A DNA stretch of 64,000 bases from Apostichopus japonicus. Taxonomy: Eukaryota > Echinodermata > Holothuroidea > Aspidochirotida > Stichopodidae. Location of the stretch: positions 19,376,054-19,440,053 of the forward strand of contig NC_092562.1 of assembly GCF_037975245.1 (NCBI RefSeq), given 5' to 3'. Shown here piece by piece: positions 26,101-41,100 of this stretch; the stretch's first letter is position 1, and each line of letters starts with the position of its first letter. The notes under the pieces were generated by a model. That model did not search any database and was not told the DNA's origin. It saw only the letters and a list, made by a program, of their open reading frames with translations. A program made the translations under genes and the position numbers.

Positions 26101-29100
26101 CTGTCATGTGTGAATGTCACTCGGCTCGGTAAGAGTATAACACATGATTACAATCATTAATGTAACATGCAGTCTGATGTATGTTATGAAGATTTCATCA
26201 ATGTCACATATATGTCACTTGTCTGTAGCCTGTTAATTAATCAAAATAGCTCGTCGAATTGCGTATCATATCCCACTGAAATTTTAAAGCCCGGTGACCT
26301 TTTCCCACCATCCCAAGCGACTGACTGTATTCCAAATTATGGGTGTCATATGACCGTCGTGTCGTCCAGAATGGTGTAGTGCTATTAGGTTGTAAACCAT
26401 AACAGTGTTATCATATGTCTGACTAGTAAACAGATGCGGAGCAGACGTAGATCAGAATTTATGCATCTGCAATATTACTAGTATTGAGGCCTTGTCTACA
26501 GGTAGGTGTTGACCTGTTAGTGTTTCCTGTGAGAAGCAACCGTCTGTCTGGTTCTGTTCAACATCTGTTGCTCCAGTTTACATGCAACAAACTGCTAATA
26601 AATATACCGTGTACATATCTTCTGCTCTTGTGGTTTGTGGAGGCAGGTGTCAAGCCCCAAACCACATTTACAAGCTGCTTGGAAGGTCTAACATCAGTAT
26701 TGGCCTCCACTTACACTTAGCATGCTAAAATGGCTAAACATTTTCAAACAGGCTGCTAATGATTACCAAATGAAGGATTTATTCTAAGACGTATTTAGGA
26801 ATTAAAGATTTCTCGGGAAGAGGACCGCTTTGAGGGATGGAAGTTAAAGTTATTATTTAAGTTTGAGCATGAGTGATTCATGACTAATTCCAATTTTTAG
26901 AAGCCTTGAGGATAATATTTAAAGTTGTGACCTTTTGGTTGTTATACTTGTTACTTTCACAGTGATAAATTGTAAGACCCGAATATAATTCATGAAATAC
27001 ATTGACAACCCCAGGGTATTATTTTTCAGTCAAATCTATGCTAATTATTCTATGATCTTTCATTCATTTTGCAGATTTGTTACCCCCCAAACGAATGATT
27101 TTTTTTTAGCAAAACAGTACATTTGAAAATGGTCAAATCACTGTCTCTCAATATTTGATGTAAACTGATGCGGCTTTAATAATAAATTTGGATCAACATT
27201 CGATATAAACACGATACGTTAAACTTGCTGCGTTTGCTGTTACCATACTCAATTTGGTTTGATTTATCTGTTCACTGAATTTCTGAGTGATTCACCGTAC
27301 TGTTTTTGGAGATGACGAAAGCGTGAGAAGCTGAGAGCGCAAGCACAAAGCAAGTTAGAATGAGATATACAAAGAAAATTAAAAGGATCACAATTGTAGA
27401 ACAATCTGCTGTGTCATCAATTTCTAGTTGCAGTGCATTGTAGATCTTGAGTACTCAAATATTGTATTTGCTCTTATCACTTGATGTCCCTTGTGGGGTT
27501 TTTTTTAGTTTTTTTTTTAGTTTTAATGTATTTCTGAGTGATTCATCAATCTCCTTCATGAAATGACAAATACTTAACAAGCTGAAAGCACCAAGTTAAA
27601 AAAAAAGAGGAAGAAAACATAACAAAATGTCAGAGGGTAAGGATTGTAGAGCAACCTGCTTTATTATCCATTTATAGTACGACACAAGATCTAGACTCCT
27701 ACGTTAAAATTGCTCGGTCGCCTTTGAAAGTACAGACCTAGTAGGCTAGTATTATAAGGCTAGCTAGACATGGCAAGTGATGTAATTAGTGTGGCGATTG
27801 TATCATGTACTGTAGCACACGTGTGTGATTACGACCGACCGACACTCACGGTTTTTTAAAAGAACTACCGTATGAAGCATTCATCACAGACAGGGTAGGA
27901 AGACAAGACAGCGTGACATATTCCTGAATTGGTGTTAGATATCCTGGATCTGCTGTCAGGATTATCTTGCGAAGAGTATCAAGTTTTGTAGATGACAATG
28001 TCTTTGGACTAAAGACAATGTCGACTGATTGTTGACTTTGCCGTACTGTTGTCAGGGATGGTGTGGTGATAGGCAGTAGCTTGAATGTTTTGTTTGTGTT
28101 TCTCTCGATGATGGAATGCAAGCAATTTGTTATTTGAAACAACGTTTTTACATTTCGTTAATTGTCTGTTTTACTAACCTGCCGATATTATTTACTTAAG
28201 ATAGGATTGTTGTTGATCAAATGAAGATACCCTCATACACTATAAATTGGGGCATGTGAAGGTTAGAAATGGATTACAGTACTTATTGAATTTATTTTCA
28301 TCTTGAATATTATTTCATTTGTCCAGACATTAAGTTGAAATTAGCACAAACTTGTTAAAACAACTTAAAATGTTCATTAATTGATATGAAACTTGACCTT
28401 GGTGACATATATATTTTAGAATTTACTTCACTCCTCCCTTACCTGTCTCCAGTTGACTAATGGACTTTCCTCTTCTTCCTAACCTATTGACTTGGTCACA
28501 TTTTAGCGCTGTGCCCCTATCCTATCCTACATCCCTTTGCTCCGCCCACAAAATCTTCCTTCCAAATCTATGTACCATTCAGAAGCCAACCTTCAAAGTT
28601 TTCCACAGACTTTTCAATCTTGGAACATCAGGTAGGGACCTTCAGTGTCAAAAACCCATAAAAATCCTCAACTCAACTCAGCTATGTCATATGATATTAT
28701 GTTGGGTATTGGTATTCTGTACTATTGCCTATATATATTATGTGTGTACTTTCAAGCACAGTTTCCAGTTTGTGTACAGTAGTACTCTGTGTGAACTGTG
28801 TACGGTATGGTGATATCAGCTGTCCACAATACTGAGAGGATTGTATCTGTGCCAGAACTAGCAATATGCCGTTCTCCACGATATCAGGGCACAGGGTAAC
28901 CATGTGTACCCCCTGAGATTTATATCCATGGGTGACTAACCGTGACTTGTAGAATTGTGTAAACTTAAGCCCCATGGAATAAAACATATGGTGGATCTTA
29001 TGGTTTCAATGTTAACAAAGGCTGTGGTTGCCAACAACCGTGTGCAATGAATCACAGATTTATGTAGAAGTGGAATTTATTTGAACTAGTTACAGTTTGA

Positions 29101-32100
29101 TGGGAGTGTACTTGACTGTGATCCTGTCAGAACTGCACTAATAGATCCATTTATATGTCATGGTACGTTATGTACAGTTAATAGCAGGGTTAAACCTTGC
29201 GATTTGTTTTATTATCAAAATACATTATAAAACACGGATAATGGTCAAAAACCCCTGTTAAGTGTGTCAGCTTTGACAAGTGTGTAATACGGGCATTGAT
29301 GAACCCTGTAAAGTATCCCTCGCGAAATGTGTTAAATTTGAAGGATTCTCTCAAACCCCTCTCGGGGTACCTCATCCCTAAAGTGATGTATCCCTGCTCA
29401 GATCCTCCTCTTGACGAGGAAGGATGATAAACCTGTGAATGTACGGTATTATTTCAGTAGGACCAAAGAGGACGTCATCTACTGTATTATACATGTCTGT
29501 GTCCAGACAGTCAGATCTTAGTTAATACAAGAAGCTTCAAATCAATACGTCTTATTATTGAACATTGGAATCAGGGTTTTGAATTGGCTGCAAGAATCAC
29601 ACTAAGAAATGGTCACAAGGATGACGGTTAAAACGAAATGAGAACACATTCTATTTAAGAAAGACAGAAATTATGCAAAATAGTCGAATAAACATTGAAA
29701 GGATTTTAAGTCAAGACATGATTGCGGTACATTGTTGTTTGTACATAATTGTTTTGTTGGACAATCAAAAGTTGAAATTGTATATAAGTGATAATTTTTT
29801 TTTTTTACTGTTTTTTCTTTGCCTTTCCTCAGAAAAATTAATCTGAAATAAAAGTGGAGGACACCAATTCTTGTTGTCTCCATGCAGTACATCTTACAAA
29901 TAATGAAGCAGAACATCAAACTCTAAAAAAGGGTTTTTAATGGATGGCTATGGGCACAAAATTTATGTTGATATGTTGTGGACTGTTAGGAAGCACTGTT
30001 AGCAGTCCCTTTTGTATTTCTAAATACCACTTTTAACTTTTGAAAAAAAAAAAAAAACCTTTAAACATCTTAGATTCATATGAACATGAACATCAATGAA
30101 AGTGGTTGAACCACTTAGTCTAACACACAGTTTCTCAGATGCATCACAAAGCTTAACGGGGATGTGTAAAATGTTTACAGCCAAAATTAACACATATTTA
30201 TCGTCGTGTTATAAATTGATCGAGGACACATGTATGTTGTTGAATGTCACCCCATGGTGCTCCATTGTTTATATGAAGTTAAAGGAAACATCTTGCTTGT
30301 GTTATTCAAATTAATTAATAAAACAATGGATTAAGATTAACATAAGGAGTAGACTTAATCATCAATTTAGCCTTTAAAGTAGCATTCCAGAAATGTTTAA
30401 TACCAACTCTTAGATGTTTCTGTTTTCTTGGGACTGTTAAGATGATTATATCAAGACTGAAATTCTTCTAAAGTCATCCTTGAAGCTTTATCTGAGATAG
30501 TCAGATTGTTCTACAGGAGGCAGACAGTAAATGCTTTAAATACATACCGCCATTTTGAGAAAATTTGAATCGTTTGAGGGGAAATAATCTCTCTCAGCTT
30601 GGGTTGGCCCCTCTAGTGATTGATAAGGTTATAAAATGACGACTGGCTAAAGGTAAAATGCTGTACATGATAGGTGTACTGTATATATGCTGTATCATGT
30701 ATAAAATGCTGAATGATGTCTTTAAACTTAAAAGATTAACCTTCCCGTAACACTTGATCAATCATAACCATTCAGGCCCCCACGACACATCTCTAAAGTA
30801 TCAAATTTACGACCTAAGTTGAAACCAAAACATTTGCAAAGATCATCGGGCTGAGGCTTTTCGCATGATACAAAACGTACAAATGATCGAATGACAGTCG
30901 CTTGCAGTTGCAGAAAAAAAATGTCGATCTGACATTATTTTGTTACTGTCTTGCAAGTTCGTTCTTCGAAGCAGTGGATCATCCATCGGTTTGTTGTCAT
31001 TCTCGACAACTGTTCAGTAGATTAATCTCATTCACGTTGTTACATGGCATTTCGGTAAAAACTATTCTTACTTCCTTTAGAGTACAGCACTCGATATATG
31101 ATGAGCACATACTTTGTGCGGGAACACATTAATTGACAGAATTTACTGTGCTTCATGCATACCTGTCTCCTCAAAACTTCAGCATTCTTGCTTGATTGTG
31201 CCTAGAGTGAACTGGTAATCATCTTTCAGCACTGGGCTCCCCTTTTTTTACCGGACCCAGTCGGTCAATGATCCCCTGTTTTGAGAGATACCTCAGTCTA
31301 AAAGTCATGTCTGGGAGATGTCATTTTGTGAATCTGTGATGTCATAATGCCGCTAGGATCTGAAAGCTTTGACTTTTTCCTAGTTTTTCTTTCCATATTT
31401 TCAAGGTAGAATGTTAACTGTTGATATACCAATGCCAACACTATTAGTTAATATTTTGGATTCGACATTTGCAAAATTCAAATCCTTTATAGAAAATAAA
31501 ACATTCTAATAGAGAAAAACATAAATAAAATAAAAAAAATTGAAGCATATGTGGCTTGATGACGTCATATTTAAATACTTGATCAAGTCTTAAGTCTTGT
31601 TAGTTTAAAGAAACATGAAATCTGTGATATCTACCAAAGTGAATGACATTTTTCTTAACTGTGCGGAAATGTTGAACATTGATGACAGTTACAGTATCTC
31701 TAATCACTTAGACCAATAGTGATCTCAGGGTCAAGACATTTCCTTAGATCTGAGATATACATTTCCAAGCTTATCTTAAACCTTTTGCAATGTATGAGAA
31801 TAACTAACATAATAAGAGCCTGTAATGTCATAATTATGAATACCTTTTATCTATTTTTAACACGCTAAAGGGTACTAAAAGGCATATATGTATTCGATTG
31901 ACCTTTAATGGTGTCTCAAAGAGGAAGGTACTGTCTTGTTTTCAAATCGAGATATTCAGACAGGCGTGAGTTTCCTTTATACTCTACCAGTCAGGCTAAC
32001 CTGCATTGAACCATTGAAAGTACAGCACTGTGACCTGTTTGGTGTCGTTATTGGTAAACATTAGGAATGGATAGAGTTTCTGTTCACTGTTTACATTTTA

Positions 32101-35100
32101 CTCTACTAATACACTCCCCTTTTTGGACAGAAGGCTGACGTTGATTTTTCGTTCATTCGAAGTATAAGCACGCAATTCATATCCCGTTATTGTTCGTAAC
32201 TCTTTAGCTATACAATAGATCTCGGCTTGCGTAAACTTTGATAATTTGTCTATGTACAGTAGTTTTTCTCTCACTTGTCTGTTGTATGTGTGTGTGCACT
32301 TTTCCGTAAATACCTAAACCAATTGGTTTTCCGGAAATACAGCACGTTGATAAATAGTGAACAGAATCATGTGTAAGAGGCTATTAGTGCATTTTACAGT
32401 GGTTACAGTAGTACGGTCATACAACTGTTGAGAGCTATAGTATACAGTATATTGTTAGTTTTGGAGACAAGTTAACTTTAATCGCTGTGATAGAATGTCA
32501 GTACTAAGGTACGATTTAAAGGTTGGGGAATGCTAGTTGCTTTGGGGGGGGGGGGGTGAGATTGTGAAGTGAAGTCTGATTGGGGTAGGGGTGGGAGGAC
32601 AGTGGTAACTGGTGTGGGTACAACAAGGAAGACTTCATTTGTTCATGTGGTAACTGGTACAAGGTATTAACTGTACACTCAATTGAATGTCACATTGCAG
32701 TCCTTACACAAATACAATCAGTTGGGTATGTACATACACTTTCAGTCGAAAATGTTGCAATGTGGGTTTGAGGGCGGGGGTGAGGGGTGGGTAGGGTAGG
32801 GTTGGCGTTGCCTGGACATGTGGGAACAAATCTACACCTATATTATTGTGAATTGAATATATGTAGAACAGAGATACAGTATGGTACATCACTAAAACAT
32901 TGCTCCTGTAATAAGCGTTCTTTCTTTTTCTATTTTCTCTTGCATCTAGGGGGAGAAGAACCAAGGTTTTGGCTGCCTTTACCATAATATGAAACATGGT
33001 CAAACGTCCACCAAGGAGTTGGCTGAATTCATAAGAGAAAGGTACTTATGAAGTCCTACAGTTAATAGATACTACATCCGTTAAGCAACCAAATAAGAAG
33101 CAAATGTACCACATTTGTTCAAGGTGCTCTTCAGATCCCAACCCTCTTCCTTTTCAGACTGTCCCAACTAAAACAACTTGGTATGATCCGCAGTGATACA
33201 ATTTAAACTTTCTGAGGCTCCTAACTATATGTCAACTAATTGGTTAATTAGGGATCTAGGATTAATTAGTGGACGTGACGTCGTTCGTTTAATAGTCACC
33301 AGTAAAGGTATGCAGTGTACCCTCAAGTGGATTCTTCTTCTTAGGGATTTGAGAAAGTGGATAATTATGTGGACACTTCTAAATCTTCATCTGGATGTCA
33401 CATGCCCAAGTCCAGCTACGGACACATCCAGGATGACGTAAATCTACTAAGTCAATAAACAGGCGGTCAGCATGGTAAAATCCTACTTGTTTTGAGTTGA
33501 ACCCCAGGGACCTTTGAATTTTATCAATAAATGAAATACCCTAGCCCGGTACCTTCTTTTGTTTATGAGGCTCTACCCGAATAGACCGATTTCGGTAATT
33601 GCACTCGAGCAGAGAGAAATGACTTCCTATCGCCAGACGAGATTTGAAGCTCAGCTAAGTCGGTAGCCAGATACGACTGTGGCCCCGATATGTCATGTCA
33701 CAGCCTGTCACCGATGCAATCAAGGAAGTCCCAAGTGCTCATTCCAAAATGGTAATTGGAAGGCAGGTTGGTGGATCGGAAGGATACACAGTGGTTCCGA
33801 GTACCCTAATCGGATGGAACTGTTTAAGCACTTCCGGTAGGAAGCCATCCATGTGTTTGCATATATTTGACACTTTTTGATTCTTGGTAAAAATACGCTT
33901 CAAAACGGTGGGACAAAAATATCAAAACCATATCAGATCTGTTTTAAGTTGTTTCAAGTAATTGTGCACGTAATTAATCCTACTCAAATAAGTCAAAGTC
34001 GAATAAAAAAGTCAAATAATACTCGACATGTCCTGTAAAATTATGAGTTGATGATAAATACCCCGTTGAAGCTTATGTGTATGAGTCAAATAAGCCAAGC
34101 AAGTCAACGAAAACTTCAAGATTACCCGCTCATCCCAAGTCAAATCCCTGAGGTGCTTTAACATAATTTACAGAGGGGGTCTGTTCTTCCCTGGATCCTA
34201 GTCTATGGGGAGGGGGAGGGGGGAGGAGGAGGGATACAAATCACAGGGTCTGATCCACGTTTACAAATGAGCTGTATCAATTCATTCACAAGCTGAAACC
34301 GCACTCTCTGTAGGAAGCTGATATCATGGGACAGACTTTGATGTACATGTGTAATCCTTGTTGAATCCTATTAAAAGTAACGTCCTTGGAAAGAGGCTAC
34401 TTTAAGTACATCCATAATTCAATTGGCTTTGTGCTGAATGAAGACCGATATCCTGTACAGAATTCCTTCATCTTTATCTCTCTCGTTTCATGGTCGGAAT
34501 ACTGAGCTATGAAGAGGGAAAGGAGTAGATTAGTGTTACCATGTCTACAGGAAGGAAATTCATAAGATTTTGTAAAATATGGTGAAAGCATGAACCTGTT
34601 ATTTCGATCGGAAGATGCATACAAGTGGCAGTTAATTTTAGATGTTAATGACAAATGTATGTGGTGAAGTGGTAAAGAAAGAAAAAAATTGTGATATAAA
34701 ATTTTTTGCTTGGCTGAATGCCAAGTTAAATGTCTTTCAAACAATCTTTCATTTTTCAACTTGTGTGAATGGCCTTTGGATGTCTAACTGAGTCAATATA
34801 TGCTATTACATGAGATGAAGATTGGATCACTGATGTTATCTGTCCTAATGTTCTCTACAGGGTGTAATAATACATTGATCAGAACAGGATTGAACCTTTT
34901 TTTTTCATTTTTTTTCTGCTTTGGCTGTTATTGCCATTGGAGTGTCATCCACGGAAAGGGAAAGTAAAGTTAGAAAATAAGGAATCAATACATCCGACTT
35001 TGAGCTCAAATATGAGACCAACTGGTCCCTTTCTGACTGATTCAGCATAAAGGTGGGATTCTGGATCTGATTAGGAATTCAGATAATTCTGGAGTAAATG

Positions 35101-38100
35101 TTCACTTTATGACCTGATCCAGGGTCTTATATAAAAATGCCAAAATTGAAAAAAAGAAAAGAAAAAAGAGTAGACCCTACCAAAGCAAGAAGAAGAATAA
35201 GAAAAACTAAAATGTATATGTAATACAGACATATATAGTATTTATAGCTATGAGCTGCTTTTTGAAATTTTGACATGAAGATCAAAACATTTTACACAAA
35301 CTACCACTCTTTCACACCGAATGTTTATGATGACTAAGTGTGATAGATAATGAATTTTTGGTAGAAGTTGTGTATCTGTTCTGATCTGATATGAATGAAG
35401 AAACCTGTTTAATATTTACAGCCGGTCGTTTCCGTTACAACATTTTTCTTGTGTTATTTTTCTTGCAGAGCTCTGGTGGAGGAGACTTATTCCAAGAACA
35501 TCACTAAACTCTCCAAGACTGCCAGTAACAGTACTAATGTGGGGTAAGGTTGCACAACATTTGTACTCATGTGGGGGTAAGGTTTCGCAACATATGTAAT
35601 CATATGGGGTAAAGGTTTCCAACATATCTAATCATGTGGGGTAAGGTTTGACAACATATGTAATCATTTGTGGTAAGGTTACACAACATATCTACTCATG
35701 TGTGGGTTAAGGTTTCACAACATATCTAATCATGTGTGGGGAAGATTTCACAACATATGTAATCATGTGGGGTAAGGTTCGCAACATATGTAATCATGTG
35801 GGGTAAAGGTTTCACAACATATATACTCATGTGGGGTAAGGTTTCACAACATATATACTCATGTGGGGATAAGGTTTCACAACATATCTACTCATGTGGG
35901 GGTAAGGTTTCACAACATATCTACTCACATGGGGTAAAGGTTTCACAGCTTATGTAATCATGTGGGGTAGGTTTCACAGCTTATCTACTCATGTGGGGTA
36001 AGATTTCACAGCTTATCTACTCATTTGGGGTAAGGTTTGACAGCTTATATAGTCATGTGGGGTAAGGTTTCACAGCTAATATACTCATATAAGGTAAGGG
36101 GGTAAGTTTCACAAAAAATCTACTATTTTGGGATAAACTATGGAGGGGTAAGGTTTTACAGCTTGGGGTAAGCTTTCACCACTTCTTTCATTGTCACTCA
36201 GTTCACGTTCAAAGGAATATGTTGTATTTGAGATAATTCTCTCCCCAGGCAGAGGTCATGTTTCGTTCTTATTTAGTATGAATAGGAAGAGTATTAACAG
36301 AGCCAAATATATTTGTCATCTCTGCTTGTGGAATCTAACAACCATTAAAACTGACTGATGTCGTTGATGTGCTGTTTTTGTTTTGATATATACTGCTTTA
36401 AGTTACCCTTTAGTGATGTCACTAAAAGCATCAGAGGCCTATCAATCAAATTAGGCTAGGAATACCTAATGAAGCACAAAGCTCATTACAAATTAAAGCC
36501 AACACCTCAAACTCAAAGGAATCTTAGGGGAATGAAAGGAAAGACAAGACTTTCACAGTCTCTAATAAACCATCTACGATGCATTTTTGCAAGCTCTGAC
36601 AAGAACAACATTACAGTATGTAGTTGAATTTGGTACAGTGTTAGTTTGTACGAAGTGTAAAGAACAATGTTTGACATACTCAATCTGTAAACCCACCTCA
36701 ACTGTACAGTCTTATTTCATTCAACAAGGTATGTTACGCATTCCAAAAATCTAAGAGCTTAAAAAGTGAAATAAGGGTGTTCCAAATGCAATCTGCAACT
36801 CTTTAGTTGCGTGGGTGAAAGTATTCTAAAGAATATATGAATAAAAATAAAATAAAACTGTTAGCAAACTGCTTACCCACCAGAGAGCCTGTGTAAGAGA
36901 AAGTGTAAAAGTAAGTTGGCCTGACATTTCGATCCTAGCAGGATCTTCTTCAGAGGCTAATTGACAAGTAACAGTAACAGAAGGGACAAAAACACGCATG
37001 CACAGATGAAGATCCTGCTAGGATCGAAACGTCAGGCCAATTTACTTTTACACATTCAGAATATGTGAATGAATAAACAAATTTTGTATGAAAAAGACTC
37101 TAGCACTGAAGTCAGTGATGGAGGTAGGTCCATTGCCTTTTCCTGTTACGAATTTAAACAGCAAACAGAAACGGGTGAGAGAGATTGGGCCGTGTTAGTT
37201 TTTTTGTAGGTATATAACAATCAAAATATGAAAAGTTTCCATAGTTTTAGAGGCTCTCTGCAGAGCCCTGCATATTGTCCTTTGTGAAGGAGATGTTGAA
37301 ATGTTCTCAGCTTCTGCGTCAGTTACACAAAAGACTTGTTTAGGTGGCAAGTTTACCTTTTAGATGTAACAAATTGGTTCATAAACAGTGTTATGTTTTT
37401 TCAACCTTTCTGACAGTTTTTTTTATCCTCCTAACTTTTGAATTCTGTTTGTATGCTCTGCCAGCTCATGAAAGGGTGGGGTATAATAAATTGGTGTTAT
37501 TTCACAAAATTTTCTCAACTTTGAACTATCCAGGACCTTTGCCCCTCTCTGGCAAGTGATAAAGAAAGCAACAGAGAGGTTAGCAGATTCTCACCTCAAA
37601 CTGGCCACGAAACTACACGAAGTCCTGAAAGAAGTACAGAAATATGGAGAGGATCAACACAAGAAACACAAAGTGGTAAATATTAATATCGCTGATAAAA
37701 ATGCACCGCTGTAATAGGCCCACGACCCATGCTCTTCCCAGAGGGCCGGGTCACGACCCTGCAAGACCGTCACCCCTCAGAATCGAATGGTCAGAATGCA
37801 TGCAAGTTAGCTACAACTATGGACTTGATGATAAAAAGGAGATTACTCTTATATTTACTTCTCTCCTTTCTTACCTGTCTCCTACCACACTAACGCACTA
37901 TCCTAGTCTACCAAGATGCCACTGGTATAATTTTTAGCACTGCGCCCCCGGTTACCTCTCTTATGGGTCACGGCACACTAACTCTTCATTCCGAATTTAC
38001 CATTCCGAAGTCAATGGAAGTCATCAAGCTCTGAAAATTGTAGATAGAGTTGTTTTGATGGTTGGAAAATGTTTTTGCAACCTACTTTTGGCTCATACCC

Positions 38101-41100
38101 CATGGTTTGCAGATAGTCATCCTAGTTTTATATGTCACTGGGGAGAGGGAAGTAATGTGGAATGTCGGTTGTTTCAAACATTTTTCCACCTCCAGTCAGG
38201 TTTTTCTGTTCTAAAGTCATACCCTTCCAGATGTAACTGGCAACTGTCTCCTAGGACAGATCCCATCTCTGGAAAATTCTTTTTTGAAATCAATATTTTT
38301 CTAACAGTCTGTTATAGCCACTTGTTGCCAGCTAAAATAAATAACCCAAAATGCAAACTATTTTATTGCCATTTTGGGCAGATAGAATTGGAAGATTTGA
38401 ACATTTTCACAAAAAACATTGTTTGCTTTTCTGTTTGATTGTTTTAAAGAAAAAAAATGCTTTAAGCTTTAAAATGTTACTGTTTTCTTTGGCGATGTTT
38501 GCTATGAGTCAACAATAAACTTAGAAAGGAAATTTATTTCGTTCACATTTTTTTCTAACGAAGCTTTATAATTTGTCTCGTTTTGGCCTAAAGGCAGTGT
38601 CCTTCCGTGCTGCTCTATGAGAATATTTTGTGTACACATATGCATAAAATGAAGCTATTAATATATCTCATAACAACCGTCTGGAAATAGATGGTACACC
38701 CTCGAGAGATCTTGAGCGGCTCTGCCATGGACAAAAAAATTGATGGATTTTGAAGTGCACGCATATATGCACATAATCTCATCTTGTCGTAACTCTGGGC
38801 TTTTAGAGCTGCTTTTTTACAAATTCCAGAAAATGTCAGGTAGCTTTCACAGATTGCAAGAATCTTTGGCTGTGTCGCCTAAAGGTACGGCCTATTCATT
38901 TCGGGAATTTGAAATACGACAGAAGTCAAACACGAGCCTTCGTTTTGTCCTGTGGGTTTCTTGTTCGTTCAATTCTTTGTATAGAATGTAATGATATTTG
39001 AGGATTCCTCAGTATTAATAAGATGTTCTCTGCACGCTTGCGAAAAAACACAGTTTATTCAGTTGTAGAGTCCTCTGAATCCTCCTGTAGTCTGTATGTC
39101 TCAGTTTATCTTTTTTGATTTTGATTTATTTATTTATAATTTTTTGTTTTTTATGTTTTGGAAATGGTCATGTTACTTGAACTGGTCCTCATGCAGTCTG
39201 TAAGTTTTGGAATTCCATCTCTGGGGTAACTTTGTACATGAAGCCTTGCACTTTTTGTCTTGCTGTATTTTGCTCACACTAATAAAGGCCTCTTTGTTTC
39301 TTTCGATTTTTGTCAGACTGAGTATTATTCAATAAGTATAATGCATTGAACCCATTTAAAGTGCTTACAGTCAAGTGGCCTTCGCAGTGACCCCTTGTGA
39401 AGGATGTGCTAACATCCTGATCTTGGAGGTAATTGTTTTTTTTCTGGCTAGTGGTCACTTTAGCATGTAGCTAATGAACAAATCTCTTCACTGTTATTAA
39501 CCAAAGTTATTACTACACACAGGATATCCTGTGTATGGAGTAATAACCATTGATAAATAATTGATCCTTTGTCAGTTCAGATCTTATTAATCTGTCCATT
39601 GTTTAATAGAGATAAGCTGCATTTTCAACGATAACTGTTCTAATCGATCCCTTCATGATTAATTGACAGAGAATGTTTTGATAATTATCTTGTTCTGGTT
39701 GAAACCAGAAAATAGTGTCGCCTGCCTGTATGTTCCTAAAGGTCCTGTTAGTACGGAAGTTACAGCCCCCCCCCCCCCTTGTTGTGCATTTACCCATGTG
39801 TTTTAGTAGATCTCAGAACGTTTCAAACAGTCGCAATCTGTTTAATTTCCTTTTGCAATCAGTATTTTGCTTACTAGTATGATTGTTCTGATGATAGAGA
39901 GCTGTGCTTGATAGTTTGCCAAACAATTTTAATACTACAGAACGGTTTGAAAGCTCTCCAAGAGGAGGGGGGAGGAGTAAATTTTCTTACTCTTTAGTAC
40001 CACCACCTCCCCCATCCACCTCTCCTTAAGTGTGTTTCAGCTTGATCGACATGTATATCATAAAAAGATGTAAATCATTGATGTCCTACCCAAACCTACT
40101 CAAGTTGGCTCAATGCCTGGATATCTGTCCAGAGTAACCTAGTTAGCCAGCAGGGGCTTTCTTTAGTGAGAACAATATATAAATCATTGTTAGTTTATCT
40201 AGATATTGTAGTATAATATAGTATTGTTGTTAATTAATATCTGATATTGTTAACGTTGGCTCTTAACTGGTTCATTGTGATATCTCTCGAAAGTCGTCCC
40301 AAGAGCATTATTTTTGTTCAAGTATGTAATAAAAAGTTGTTTCAAGAAATGTGAAAGTACTTATGAAACAGGATGTCATAAGCAGCAGTGGTTGAACTTG
40401 TATAACACTTCAGTAGATAATTAAACAGTAGTTACCTGTTTGCATTATCTGAAAACAAAGACTTCAGTAAAACTTGTTATGATAGAAACGGCTTTGGTTA
40501 TTAATTGGTTCATTTTGTGTAGACCATTGTAAGGGGGGGGGGGGTACTTAATCAGCTTACCTGGTTCACTTTCTCTTTTCAAATTATGAAGGAGAACTGT
40601 TAAGTTTGAAAATATACTTCATATTGATGCATTAGTATGTATGTATTTATGTATATTAGATCCTCCTGCAAGCAAGAACTCGCGAAGAAGCCATTGATTG
40701 ATTGATTGATCGATTGATATTTGTGTTACTTCACCTGTGTCATATCTTTGGCCATTCTTGGTATCTAGGTAGCTATTTTTATCGAGTGTTATGTTTTTCA
40801 TGCAGTATAAACTTCCGGGTAACTCAAAATTTACAGCATTTACAATATGATGTCTCTTCCGTGCGTCATATTTTTTTATCGCAGCAGATGCAGTTAAATA
40901 ACCTCCAAATGTATGCCCGTAGCGACTGTGTTGAAAAATGAGGCTTGCCAAGAAATCTTTTAAGGCTTATATTATAACAAGAGAAATTGTAATCAATTGT
41001 ATCACCAATTTACAGAGTTTAAAGAAAAAATTGAAGATGTTTATGATTTCAGTTAACCTAATAATCTGTTGGCATATAACTGGAAATGTTATTGCTATAA

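Larger units (their letters stand above)
11112..32949 (+). other. Muniscin intron 1 (21.8 kb)
   Basis: Runs from GTAAGT to TTGCATCTAG. Contains the MITE-like element at 11680, a tRNA-like SINE remnant, minisatellites and candidate exons on both strands. Most remaining sequence has no recognisable content. Confidence 0.85.

Noticed and set aside
34397-34759. 120-codon minus-strand frame in intron 2
   Set aside because: Low-complexity, Ser/Leu/Lys-rich, with no domain and no splice support.
38055-38438. 127-codon plus-strand frame in intron 4
   Set aside because: No domain or splice sites, and it breaks the phase of the muniscin exons.
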